This document shows positions 1 through 12,730 of a stretch of 64,000 bases of DNA, piece by piece. Every line of letters begins with the position of its first letter. Positions within the stretch are counted from its first letter, which is position 1. The position numbers were made by a program, and so were the translations under genes. Under the pieces are notes generated by a model. It had not been told where the DNA came from. It did no database searches and saw only the letters and a program-made list of their open reading frames with translations. Source of the stretch: Viscum album (Eukaryota > Streptophyta > Magnoliopsida > Santalales > Viscaceae); NCBI GenBank assembly GCA_963277665.1, contig OY728136.1:1980028576-1980092575 (forward strand), written 5' to 3'.

Positions 1-3000
1 TCTGAGCAACTTCTCATTGATATTGACTATGTGAGCATTCCCATTTCACTACTTCCATCCTTTTGAAAACCTATAGACTGTTGTTTTTTCTAGTAAAATA
101 TTTTCCATTCTAACATATTATATAGGTATCAAAATTTGAAATCCACATCCACCATGTTTCTATATGACATAAACACTCATATAGTGACCTCTTGATTCCC
201 TAAATTCAAATTTGAAAATATTAATTTCATTTAGTCTACGAAATATCTATTATAAATGTTTGATGATGCATTTTAGGATAATGAAAAAAATGTCTCATTT
301 TATATATGGGGGACTCTTTCTTGATATTTCTTATCAATAAACTTGAATTATTTCATTCTTCATATATCTAGTATAAATTTTTCATTGAATGTTTTTTAAA
401 TCTAAATACTCATTTCATAAATTTAAATAAAAGAAAATAGTTCGTTTCTATTTTTTGAAAACAAGGTTTTACTCATTTTTATATTTTTAGAATAATTAAA
501 GAGTTTAGTATTTTATTTCAAATTAAAAAAATTTGAATTTTTCTATGATTGAATTATTACATTATTTTATTTGAAAAATGATTTCTTGCTAGTTTAAGGA
601 ACTCTTACACTAAAGCGGATTCTATACCAACAATTTTATATTCTTTTCCATGTAAATTTCTTTGGAGACATAAAGGGAATGAAAACCTATCATAAATTGT
701 ATAGAGATACTATTGAGGAAATGATTTAACAAAAAAATTATTATGATTGAATAAATCATCATTTAGAATTCTTTTCCCGAGTCCCATATTACACCTATCC
801 TTATTTAGCCTATAGCTTCCACGTACAACCTGTTTAGGATATAGCTATTTCAAGCCAGTTATCCCTACCTATCATGCTCTTTATATTATGCATGAATATC
901 CTTTTACCAAGTCCAAGGTAATATTCAACTGAGTAAAATATGATGTATTTATTGAGAAAATGTATTTCGGTATTTATACTACACTAATATGATGTTATAT
1001 ATGATTAAACATGGGATTTTACACCAATTCAATTACTTTAAAAATAAAAAAAATAAAGGAAATGATTTTGGGTTGTGTATTGGGAAGGTCTACAATCCCC
1101 ATTTCAAGATCGATGAATTATATGAGGGATAATTTTTGGATAGGGTATGGATGTGAGGCCTATCAAAAATACGTATTTGAAAAAATAAATAAAAAATAAA
1201 TAAAAATAAAGTAGAAAGGTATTAAGTTATTATACTCACTTATTATATTCATTAATCCACTATGATCTATTTGGAGCATAGACACATTTTAATCATAGAG
1301 GATACACTTCATTGATTTGTTTAAATTTATCATTCATTATAATTTAGAGTATACCCATTTTTTGATCACTATTGTCACTTTCATCCCACATTCCCTCAGC
1401 ATTAGAGTCATTTGAACCCTTTTTCTCTCACGTCCTCGTGATTGATTTTGTATTTTACTTTAAAATTTTGATATGATAAAAACATTGACAGCCTATGGTT
1501 AAGAACATGTATTCAGGGTATGATCATAACTCCCATCAAATTTGATTACAGTAATTAGAGAAACTATTTTGTAAGGTAAATTGAAAAATGGGTTTATAAT
1601 TTATGAAATGGTTATAAGGTTTTAATTTAAATAAAAAAGAACTGACATAAAGAACTAAAATGTGAGGCATGATAAATTATCATTATAGGATTGATTCTAG
1701 TCAAATAACTTTTTCTACATGCACTTAGTTTTATTTTCATAATTTAAATTTATTTTTTCTATTTTAAAAACTGTTTCATCTTGAATCCCTATTAAGATGG
1801 GTTTTTCTTTTGGAAAATAAATTGATTAATTGTGAATGAATTTTATTACTTAAAATTGTATATACATTTTTATGGTTTATTCATGAATTATTCTATGGTG
1901 AACTAATTTTTTGTTTGTTTTAGTTGGAACCTGTAATTTTATACTTAAAGGAAAAAATTCTGTAAAATTGCTAAAAAACCCCTTACACGTCCTGTTTCAC
2001 ATACACGATGTATAGAGTCTATTCCCAGCATGCCTGTAGATATGCATATCTACCCATGAAGATTATAAATTTTTTTAATACAGTAAATAGAATTTAAAAC
2101 CATTAAATGAACATTATATTCCCGAAACCTAATCCTAAAAATGTTAATTTCATATACGACGTGCCGAGATAACTCAACGTGTAACTCCTAAGGCCTCACC
2201 AGGTCAAAGATGCAAACAGATTCTTTTGATGGAAAAGTGGATCTGAGATATATGATATGAAACAAACATAAATTACATAAATATATTATGAAATAGGTAA
2301 TTTAAGAAAATAAATTAAGTTCATGACTTTCACATGATGCACTTCTTGAGGCTATTTATATATTTAGTGCTCTGTGCATAAAAAGGCGCTCCTCAGTTTT
2401 CTTTTATCTATCATTATTTTCTTCCACCCCTTGTAGTTTTAATTCCATATTTTTTTAAACTAGATTTGTTTAATTCAAATTTTTATTTTATTTAATATTT
2501 GGGAGTATTTGATCATTCTACACCCATTCTTAATCCATTTCAATAGCAGTTTTGTTTTCGACAATTTTTTCTATCGATGTTGTTATTCTTAATCAACAAT
2601 TGCATAATTCTTCATACATTCATTATCTCAAGTATATTCGAAAATTTTTCTTAATTGTTTTGATTCCATATTTGTCATTCTACATTGTTCCTTATGATTA
2701 ATAATATTCTTCTTAGATATGCATTGATTCCAACTGTTTCATATTGATTCTTTCATTTTTATTCATGGACTGTATTTGTAACAACTGTTTTATCATTATG
2801 CATGACATTCTTAACACTTCCATTGTTTTGATCATCACCTCCATGCACAACTAATCCATCTTGGGTTAGGGGTCAATATTAAGAGTGTTTTGACAATTGA
2901 TTAAAATTTATATTTATCCTTGGTAACCCTATGGCTAGTAATTAGCTTAATAATAATTGTTTACCATATTCTTTCAGAGAACCATGACCATGTGAATTGT

Positions 3001-3537
3001 GATTGAAAGAACCTGACCGAACTGGATTTGAGAAACAAAATAACCATTAGCCGATGACACATTATACATAAAATCCACGAATAATGTACATTGGATGTTG
3101 GAAATACCCTAACTGTGGGATAAATTCAACATAGGTATATCTAATTGGTTTTATGGAAACCAATTTGGGAATTCTGCCCCGATTTACAACCTATTACAAT
3201 GTCTAATTCCATGTCAAATATAGGATTATATTTTTTAATGATCCCTAAAAATGACCTTAATACATTCTTTTATTATCTAAATTAAAAATCCAAACTATAT
3301 TTTCGCAGTTAAACCCCAAACCATAAGAGTGAAAATAACGTATCCATCTATGGGTTTTGTTCGATTGGTTACTGACTGGCCAGTTGTTCTCATGGGATTG
3401 ACCCTACACTACCACATTACTATTCCCTATTAGTATGTGTAGTTTGGGATAATAAATAATAAATCATACCTCATACAATATGAATTTTATGATTCATGCT
3501 GGTGAGTTAGTCTTCACCATGAATATGTACATTATGA
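1..3537. other. AT-rich DNA with no recognised content
   Basis: I see no gene, RNA gene or readable transposon domain on either strand. Open frames are short (longest about 60 codons) and have no family resemblance. The stretch is AT-rich with runs of A and T. A weak promoter-like patch (a TATATATTTA word followed by a CATAAAAAGG word) lies near 2358-2388 but nothing beside it supports a gene. About 3100-3400 may be a fragment of another old repeat. The stretch ends where homology to the right LTR of element A begins. Confidence 0.5.
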
Positions 3538-5366
3538 ATCATAGAAGATATTGATACGTAGATAGATGATCACACCCATGACCTATGCAGGATACCTATC
3601 CATACCTAGGATAACACAATTATATGAGGATCACATGATGTGATATTTCGTAATGGGATAAATGATCCAACCCAAGAATGAATGATAGATGATCACACCC
3701 CAGACCACATAGAGCGATACAAACTCAATCTACAACAAACCCATAGAGGGTATCACTCATCCTATAACCATTATAGGATACCTCATTATAAAATAAAATT
3801 TATGCACTAATGGAATTTATTCTACTAAAAATTTTACTAGACTAAAGAAAATGGGGTCTTCAACCATCCCTTGATTGGGGTACACGATATGTCCTTCTAA
3901 ACCAAGACTAATCGAGTTTGTTTTTGAGTACCTTCACTCATGCATGTGTACCCTGGTCATGCCCAAGTACATTGGCCATGCCTATACATTTTTTATATTC
4001 TTAACCACCCTATCCATGACAAAAAAAAAATTCCATGCTCATTCATAAGTACACTGGACATATCCTAGCCCATTTAACCTGGTCATATCTACGCCTATAT
4101 TCCCATGAGGTATATGTCGAGTCACTGGCTAAGGTTCACATTGTGTGTCGACATTAATCATGGCATGTGATATTTAATTTTTCACATAACCCTAGCCAAT
4201 ATATAAATGGGTCCACATGGTGTGTGGTATTCAAAACTACATGTCATATATATCATGTTTTCAATGAAATTTAAGAACTATAACACATATTTATCATATT
4301 ATGTCATTTCCTTATATTCTTCCATAGAATCCACCCAATATATTAGATATTACATTAACTGAGACTGATTCACCGATTTCTAGATTTTGACCACACATCC
4401 CCTTAATAATTTTCCTCCTTCATACAATATTGGTGAATCACCAATCTTTCGTGGAGTATCACATGATCCAAACCACTATCTTTTATCAACATCATAACAA
4501 CATGATCATTCCTTAGATCCCTAATCAGAATTCACACAAATGGCCCATTGAGACAAGCATTGATTGTGAAATGATCAATTTTTGAGTATAGTCAATCCAC
4601 CAGTCAAATGAAATATTGATGATGATAAATTGAATAATGAGAGGATAAAAGAAAAAAATAAAAAATTGAGTGGTTGAATCTCATCCATTTTTTTGGTTGT
4701 CCTCAATTTGTTGATGGGGAAATCTAGGAACAAAGAAGAATCAACAGGGATTAACAAAACATTTCTTAATTCCTGATTCTAAGAAAAAAACACCTCCTAT
4801 AAATCCATAATCAACTAATGAATTATTTTAATCTATGAATTGATTCTTTCTCTATATTAGAGAAAATTATAAATGGGTATTAATCTAGTAAAATAATTCA
4901 TACATCATGATTAGATCCGTCACTAATGAATATTGAACATTTTGTATTCATTTATTGGTGATGACCTTTAACACCATTAAATTTGACCAACTCATTGACC
5001 AATTGATCATTAATCTAAGATCCGATTATTTTCTTCCAAATATATCCTCCAGGCCCCTCTCTAATATCTAGGTTTATATAGCTAACCATACTATTTTTCC
5101 ATTATCATTTTTATATATGATATGATTGGTTCATGGATAATTTAATAAACAATAAATTATTTTTTATTATTCCACTAATGACTACTATTAAACAATAAAT
5201 ACTCTATATAATTTCATTAGGTCTTTTTAGGGTAAAACATATATTCTAGATATAATGTATGTATTATCATTCTCATATGAAACACTATTAGAAAGATATT
5301 TCATTTTTTTAAAAAAACTCCACATGTGTGATAGAATATATTTAATATTTTTCATATCAACCCTGA
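3538..5366 (-). repeat. Element A 3' LTR (left), truncated or diverged at its outer end
   Basis: It aligns with 10880-12730 over about 1.8 kb. Its inner end near 5366 matches the outer end of the right LTR near 12729 ('tatcaaccctg' against 'gcgacaacactacg'), and pyrimidine-rich bases follow ('ctccct'), as expected for a polypurine tract read on the minus strand. The first 730 bases present in the right LTR (10146-10880) are not recognisable left of 3538, so this LTR is either truncated or replaced there. Confidence 0.7.
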
Positions 5367-7689
5367 GGCTCCCTGGGCCCTATAACCCCATGCTGACCCG
5401 GTTCCTATCATTGAAAATATTCTTTAAAATATTACAAAATGTTACATGGAAAAAATAGTTGTTTCATTCTTCCCACATTAGGTATTTTCATTCTTAAAGT
5501 AAAAAAACCTACTCACTATGGTAAGGGTATTGAGCTTGGATCTAGTTCTAAAACTCTTAGGATATATTATAGAGGTTCTCATTCCACCACCAAATGAACA
5601 CTAAGGATATCAATTACCCATCAAGGATAGTATTTTGTTGATCCTTAATCTCTACCAAGAACTCTACAATGCTAGATCAATCCTCAGTTCCAATCTCTCC
5701 CTAGTAGATAACATGTGGTGGTTCGTGAACATGATACCTTATATTTGATAAGTGTAATACATCGTGCTCATTTTCTAACCATGGTTTTAGGTATAAGTGG
5801 TAAACCACTTAACAACCCCTATGTAGTATCTAAAAAAGGGCCAATTAATCTCAATGATGACTTGTTTTCCCAACTAAAACTGTACAATCCTCACAATAGT
5901 GTGAACTAAATAACATACCGTATCCTATTAGATCTCCAAAGGCCTTCGTTGACATTCTGACTAAGACTAATGATTACCCAGTGAAGTTCACATATACTCC
6001 TAGATGATGGGAAACTTTTTAGTCATCACATACACCAACATTAGACCCCTACGTTTTGACTATTCTTGATCAGTCCAACACTGTAGGGACATGTAGGGTC
6101 TCCTGTATAATTACATGAATGGTATGACATTGATGGTGGACTAGTAAATATTTTTATATGATAACTTTGCAAAATGTATATGATCCTCACAACTACGGAA
6201 AAATTAGAAAATGAAATCTTAATGAATATCCTCTAGAACATGGTTGTTCCACTCTTTTAGTCATCTGTCTGGGAGTGAAATGTAATTTTCAACAAAAATT
6301 AATTACCAAATTCCACATGTAACCATATCCATAATCATTAGGTTATGCAGGAATCATGGTTATAAATAATCATCATATGAACTCTATTAAGAATATATTA
6401 AATACGAAACATACTGGGGTCCAAACATTCCTCTAATCTCAAATCTGAGATGTCTAGGAATTAAGAAAACTTGGTGAGTTGTTCTACAACCGCCTACATA
6501 GTTTTGTGACCTAAAGATGATTAGGGAAGTCTTGAATGAGTTATATAGAGGTAACATCACAGTTTGACTCCGAAACCTCAAGGGGTTGAGGAAAATCTTC
6601 ATGAAATTGGTGCACATCTAACACTTGATGGAAAGTATAGGCATCAAAAGGTAAAATATTCTATACAACTCTTCATCCCTAACCACCATAACTAATGCCA
6701 ATAGTCATGGAAATTATCCCCACTCATGGATATACTATTAATCGGATGTATGAAACCCCCTCATTAACTCCACTTATAGAACGAATAATATCATCTTCTA
6801 TCCTTGGATTAGGATGAGGTTATCCCCACCATTTAAAAATACATCAGGATAATATTTAACAGATATATGGTCATGAAGAATATTATAATATATATCTTTT
6901 AGATGATCATTCATAACATGTTAATGAAGTTGAGGGGTAATGACCATTGACTGAAGATAATATGAACCATCCTCATCCATTAAGGACAAGTGCAATGAGG
7001 CCAACTACTCTGATGCCTTAGTAAGAAACATCGAATAAGAACTCTTTTCTAGAGAATGTACCACCATGGTCCCCTTTCTAGAAGTATAGACTTTCTCAAA
7101 GTCATAATCCTTCAAGAAATATACACATCTATTTTACCAAAAGTTATTATTTTTTTTGAAATGATATACCTGAAACTCTTTTGGTTTGATTAAATGATAA
7201 ACTGCTCTCTAATAAGGTAGTGTTTACACATATTTAGGGAGAACACCAATGTTGGGAGATATAGGTTGTGGGTCCCATATTAAATCTCCTAGTGTCTTAT
7301 TTACTATGATATATAATAATTTACTACATACATATACATTATAATTCATCCAAGAATATTTGTAGAGTCATTGTAGAACACCACATAGTAGACACCTTCA
7401 TATGAGAGTCTCGATATGGGGGAGATCCTCAATCTTTATTGCCACTCATGAAAAGACTATCAAAACATTTCAATCAACATGCCCCTTTCAAGTAAAATTA
7501 TCTAAGGATACCAAAATCGTAGAAAAATAAATTACAATCCTTTAATAGTTATTATAATCCTATGGAGTCTATTCACCTCAATCAAGCTCTTAGGAGTATC
7601 TCAAACTAAAAATGCCTCAAAAATTTATAGGTACACAACTAATATCTCTCTTCGATGAAATATACTAGTAAGCACACCTCTCGAGTCCA
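5367..7689 (-). pseudogene. Element A distal pol remnant (expected RNase H/integrase region)
   Basis: By position, between the reverse transcriptase relic and the 3' LTR, this stretch should hold the RNase H and integrase part of the gypsy polyprotein on the minus strand. I could not confirm any catalytic motif there. Open frames, such as one of 76 codons at 6387-6617 on the minus strand, do not resemble an integrase. Stops and frameshifts are dense. The call rests on position inside the element only. A different inserted repeat is also possible. Confidence 0.35.
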
Positions 7690-8300
7690 TAACATAAAAT
7701 TTGAGATATTCCCATAAATTTTTTCTCTAAATGGTGGTCCCAAACCATCATTAAATGGAGTTTGTGATCCTCCATGGACACCGAGTACGCAAGGATATCA
7801 TTGATGAAGAATACCAAAAACTAGTCTAGAAAGGGATGCACTATCTGATTGATTAGACCTGTGAACACTATTGGGCTGTTCTTCCCACTGAAGGGAATAA
7901 AAAATAATCATACTAATTATAGAGGCATAGAAATCCCATATTTGATATATCCTCCCCTTAAAATCATAATGAATGATAACCCAACCAAACATCATTCATA
8001 AAGAACCACCTTTCCCCTTTCAACTAGTCAAAGAGATATTTGATTTTTATGAGTGGATATTTATTCATGATGATCAACTATTTTAGGAGAATGTAGTCCA
8101 CACACAAACTCAAGAACCCTTCATCTTTATTATAGAAAAAACTAGTTTTTTAGTGGGATGAACTAGGTTTGAAAAACTCTTTCCTCTAGAAATCCTTTAA
8201 TTCCTTCTTTAGATCTCAAAACTCTATGAGGGAACTCTGATATGCTAAGAAAAATATAGGCTTTGTCTATAGGTTCAGTACTGTTCACAAATCTATCTAT
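7690..8300 (-). pseudogene. Element A reverse transcriptase relic (Ty3/gypsy)
   Basis: Read on the minus strand from 8300 downward, the classic order of a gypsy RT appears across several frames. First comes a TEPI.KAY segment (as in 'GTEPISKAPYR'). Next are an S.PSSS-like patch, a LCVDY segment, and NKYPL.KI..LFD.LKGE. A W.GYHS segment (as in 'LRSGYHQ') follows, then a GLINQIVHPFLD segment, then FINDILAYS and MEDHKLHL. The catalytic [YF][IV]DD box is present as F-I-N-D, so the first catalytic aspartate has become asparagine. Several stops break the frame. In an intact element this enzyme would copy the element RNA into DNA in cytoplasmic particles. The order and spacing leave little doubt about the family, and the copy is dead. 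Confidence 0.85.
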
Positions 8301-10089
8301 TGGTGGGGATGTATGTCTCACACATCCATAGGGAAGAAATACTCACACTCTTTCGCAACATCATGTAAGTTAAAGATCATATAATCTAATACACCAAGGG
8401 TGAAACTAGCCAAATGATGTGTAATTAGTTATATATTATTATTTTTTATCACATAATTATCTACCTAGGTTTCTTTATTTCCAACAAAATGAATCCCAAT
8501 CCCATTAACCCAAATGTACCACCTTCTCAACCTAAAATAAAAAATCTTCACATAGAGTATAGAGATACATTAAATACCGAGAATGACATTATAATACCTC
8601 ATAGATATCATGAAAATATTTCACAAGAAGTTTTATCTACAATAATCAAGTCACAATATCAGTATAAGTGTGTCATTATTGAATCTCCCATTGAAGGAGT
8701 CCCCAAATTCAATATTTGAGATAATGGATCCACCAAAATATCTAGATATTGAACATGGTATATGAAAAAGGAATGTGTGGATCATACCTATTTTTATCGA
8801 AATAAAATTTAAAATAGTGAACATTGAGATTATGACTATAATAATCTATAAGGCCTCATGTCTATAATACTCCATTGTTTGATATTTCCTATGTCCCTAA
8901 CCCCCAACTCCCTAAACTAGGATTGGAACACAAAGGGTGGTGGTGGGAACCCATCAAATGGTTAGCTACATCCAAATTCTCTCCCAACTCATCTTTTATG
9001 TCCACCACCCTTTAAACCATCCTTATCAATATACTCTCTCAGTGTAGTAGTCCATTGATCATCTCCATACATGCTATAGAATAGATCAGGAAATACTATG
9101 TTATATATCTTTTCACATCTCAAGAGTGGAATCTCATTTCCCTAAGCTAAATGAAACCATCATAGGATACCTAGATGGTAGAACCTATGTCCCAAAAAAA
9201 TTTCTGGAAGCACCTCATGCACCTGGATCCATAATCATGCAATCAACTACCAGCTAGAAAAGTAACAACTATAGTTTTTGCACTGATAGAACATGTTATT
9301 GGAGACTACTTAGCTAAAATATATCCACAAAAAATATATGTTCGAGAACCCCAACATAATTAGTTAAGAAAATAGATACCACTCCAACATATATATCTCA
9401 GTTAAGGCCATTCTCAATGGACCTTTCTCAAAATTACACATTATGAAACTTGTCCATGGAGTATAACAAGATGTTAGTTAATATTAAAGTATATTATGAG
9501 ACTATCATGATACCCTACTATCTATCACTATGCTCCTACAAACATACTTACAATGACATTTCTAGGTAGAAATACACTCTAAAAAGAAACATTATCTCAT
9601 TATATGTGAGAGTCGCCTAATCATGAATCTGCATCACCAAGCCCCTCAATCACCATATATACATATGAAGAAGCTCACCACTATTACAACCATATGATCA
9701 AGAGAGGTCCTAACTGGGTTTGAAACTCACCCCACTAAATCAAGTTCGTCCTTTTCTACCTCAAGGTTTGGCTCTCCCCTATACCTGCATGCTATATTCC
9801 TCTGAAACACTCAATGTGTGCTCATCCTACACATGACATATACTGGTACATCTAGAAAAAATGACTACTTAGTGGGTAGATGTAATATAAATATACCACA
9901 TGGATACACCACCTCATACATAGGTTATTACAGTCATGATAAATGGATTCATCAGACACCGCACATCATTTGGTTCTCAGACATGATAGACAAACTCCAT
10001 AAACATAAACACCATTTACTTAGTCCCAATACCAAACCTCACATCTTTACTACCTGCAATGTCTAGATTTAAGAAAATAAATTCCTTAA
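8301..10089 (-). pseudogene. Element A gag/protease region, unreadable
   Basis: This lies between the PBS and the RT relic on the minus strand, where a gypsy element carries gag and protease. I could not recognise a CCHC zinc knuckle or a protease DTG motif. The length (about 1.8 kb) is short compared with the matching region of element D (about 2.8 kb), so deletion as well as point decay is likely. Plus-strand frames here (8489-8719, 9818-10066) have no family resemblance and are taken as chance. Confidence 0.4.
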
Positions 10090-10102
10090 GAGCACTAATT
10101 CA
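10090..10102 (-). other. Element A primer-binding site (decayed)
   Basis: The plus strand reads gagcactaattca. Its complement resembles the plant initiator-Met PBS TGGTATCAGAGC at about 8 of 12 positions. It lies about 45 bases inside the left edge of the right LTR. That is the same spacing as in element D, and it fixes the minus orientation. Confidence 0.5.
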
Positions 10103-10145
10103 TGTCTAAACCTACTAGGGCCAACCTAGTAGGTGGAAAGATTAT

Positions 10146-12730
10146 TGTGACACACCAATCCCACCACAAATCATCAAGGGGAATGAAAAAAGTACAATGT
10201 AGGAATAACAAAAACATGTTAGGCCTTATAATAAGGTTATTGAATGCACATAAACATCTCCCAACACTAATATAACATGGAAAGGAGGAAAACAACTGAC
10301 ACTAATTTTGCATGCATACAATTAAATATAACATCATAGTAAAAAAAAGTACATAAAAGTAAAATGAACAAATAAAAACCCACAAAAACTATAAAATTCT
10401 CCAGCCTTCTTGTAATGAGGGGACTAAGATCAAGATATAAATCTAAGAACTTTCTTTTACCATCTAGTACTACTAACTTCCAATTACTTCCTGTCCTCGT
10501 AATACTTTTTTAAAATTTCTATGGTTTTCATAAGACATGACACAGGCGGGAAGAGCCAAAGTAGGGGTGAGTATAAAAATACTTAGTAGGACACCCCAAA
10601 ATCAAAAAACATAAAGAATAAATGTGATTCAGTTCAATATCACCATGATGAGTCAATATAGAGTTATATAGAAACAACCTATATATTATCAATGAAAGGC
10701 ACTGAATCTTAATGTAATGTCATGTCCACAGTATTTCCCTAGGATTCTACTCAAGGCTCCAAAGTAACACTTTTCCAAGAGAACTCACTTCTTAGGTCTC
10801 GATAACCCTAATGTGAGTCATCCAAGAGGTATTTCTGGGAGGGTCTCTCCTTGAAAAGGTATATAAGAGAACACCAATGATGTCAATACATGGATAGGGA
10901 ATCACACCCATGGCCTATGGGGGATATCTAACCCTACCTTCCATAACCCACTAGGACTGTGATTACATTCCATAATAGTCTGTAATCGGATACTTAACCC
11001 TCACTAGAGAAAATTTATAGATGATAACAATCTATGACGCACCAAAGGATACCTAAAGTTAACTGTAACTAACTCGTACATGGTATCAGTAATCCAATTT
11101 TAAAGTTGAGATACCTCGATATACCTATATTGGGAAGCACCAATGGAATTTACCCTATTTAATACATAACTAGAATTAAAAAAAATGGTTTCTCTAAACA
11201 TACCTTGAAGGGGGTACATGGTATGTATAAGGAATACATGACATGTTATCCTAAACATAAAGAAGAAAATGTTTGTGTATGAGTACCTTATCTCACATTC
11301 ATTTACACTAGTCATGACCATTTACATTGCCCATTCCCATCTACATTGGTTTTTACTGATTACCGTAGTCATGCCCAAGCATTCTAGTCATTCTCATGCC
11401 CGTGAATGACATCCATTTTCATTCCCATGAGCACTATTATATATTTATGCTTCTGTTCCCAAGTAGAACACCTCGGTTCACTAGATTCATATCTCATCGA
11501 ATGTTGACATGTCACATGATAGGTGATATTTTCCTATTTAATTATCCATATCCACCATATAGAGGGGTCAACAAGGTGTTTGTTATTATGAACAACACAC
11601 CATGTATATTTGGTTTTCATATAATGTTATAAACTCTCACGTGTTTTCCTTAGTACTTCTAATTCCAACATTTAATACCTTATATATATTATATTAAGGT
11701 ATTCCCAAGACAATTTCATCATTGGTAGATGGATTTCATCCATCTTTCACATGAGAATCATCTCTAATCACATCGTATTGCTTTACTGCCAACCTATCGG
11801 GTGAAAATCCTAAATAATAACCACAGTCTCGGTCCATGGTTATAACAATAGGATGTTTCCTTTAATCCAAAATCTAAATCTATGGAAATGATAATTTTTC
11901 CCATAGATTGATCTCACAATGGTTGATTTTCAAGTATATTCTATTTTTTTAGTCAAATTGAATATTGATGATGATCATTAGATGAATGAGGTGAGAAAAT
12001 AATCGAAAATAAAAGTGAGATAATGGATATCAACAATTATTCATGTTAGCCTAAATCCATTGATAGAGAAATCAAGGAACATATAAGAATTAAAAATGAT
12101 CAAAAAAATTTATCAATTCCTTATTTTAAGAATAAATCATCTACTATGAATCCATAATTGTCCCACAAATTAATATTTCAATGGAATTAAATAACATTTG
12201 ATATGATAGAAAATATAAAACATTGATTATTCCAATAAAACAATTATCATACATCAATATTGGACGTATCACTGATGAATAAATGTTTTTTAGTGATTTT
12301 TATTGGTGAGATCCACAAACTTCATTGAGGATGAAAATCTCTTTATCCAACCGATCGTTGATACACACTCTCATTGTCTTTTGAGAAATATCTCCACTTT
12401 GATCTTCTCCAATATTTAGGCTTATGTGGATAACCCTCTGATTTTCCAAGAAATTTTTTTAAAAAGGGCATGATTATGTCGAATATAATTTTATAATCAA
12501 CAAATTATTTAAATTTTTAATTTTTTTGTTATTCCATTCATTAATTCACATAAACAAAAAAACTGATGTGTACAAGGATTATGTAATTCTAATGGAAAAC
12601 GAACATTTTTAATTTAACAGAGTTCTAGATTTTCCCATCAAACAACTATTTGGAAAATATTTCATTGTTTTAGTAAAATAATTCACAAATGATATAATAT
12701 ATTTAATATTGTTATTGCGACAACACTACG
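10146..12730 (-). repeat. Element A 5' LTR (right)
   Basis: The left edge TGTGACACACCAATCCC matches the left edges of the element B LTRs (TGTGCCACCCCAATCC at 32720; TGTTCTATTCAAATCCC at 16224). The right edge near 12729 matches the inner edge of the left LTR. The length is about 2.6 kb. A patch at 10540-10610 (GTGAGTATAAAAATACTTAGTAGG) is of a type common in plant gypsy LTRs, and related patches occur at 16730-16760 and 33230-33255. Confidence 0.75.

Larger units (their letters stand above)
3538..12730 (-). mobile_element. Element A: degenerate Ty3/gypsy LTR retrotransposon
   Basis: This is a minus-strand LTR retrotransposon. A block of about 1.8 kb at 3538-5366 aligns in the same direction with 10880-12730, which makes them the two LTRs. 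Shared landmarks include the words around 'cacaccca-tg-cctatg' at 3570 and 10900 and the 'tatttaatatt' run at 5340 and 12700. Between them is a reverse transcriptase relic of Ty3/gypsy type on the minus strand (7690-8300). A decayed primer-binding site lies left of the right LTR, confirming the orientation. The order of pol domains beyond RT is not readable. LTR divergence is high, so the copy is old. The LTR ends and mid-motifs resemble those of element B, which suggests one family or close sister families. Confidence 0.8.

Noticed and set aside
2340..2400. Promoter-like TATA patch
   Set aside because: TATA-like words are frequent in this AT-rich DNA, and no LTR partner or coding region supports it.
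6387..6617. 76-codon minus-strand frame as an integrase piece
   Set aside because: It has the right strand and region for element A integrase, but I could not match it to any integrase motif.
8489..8719. 76-codon plus-strand frame
   Set aside because: It is opposite to the coding direction of element A, in its gag region, with no recognisable domain.
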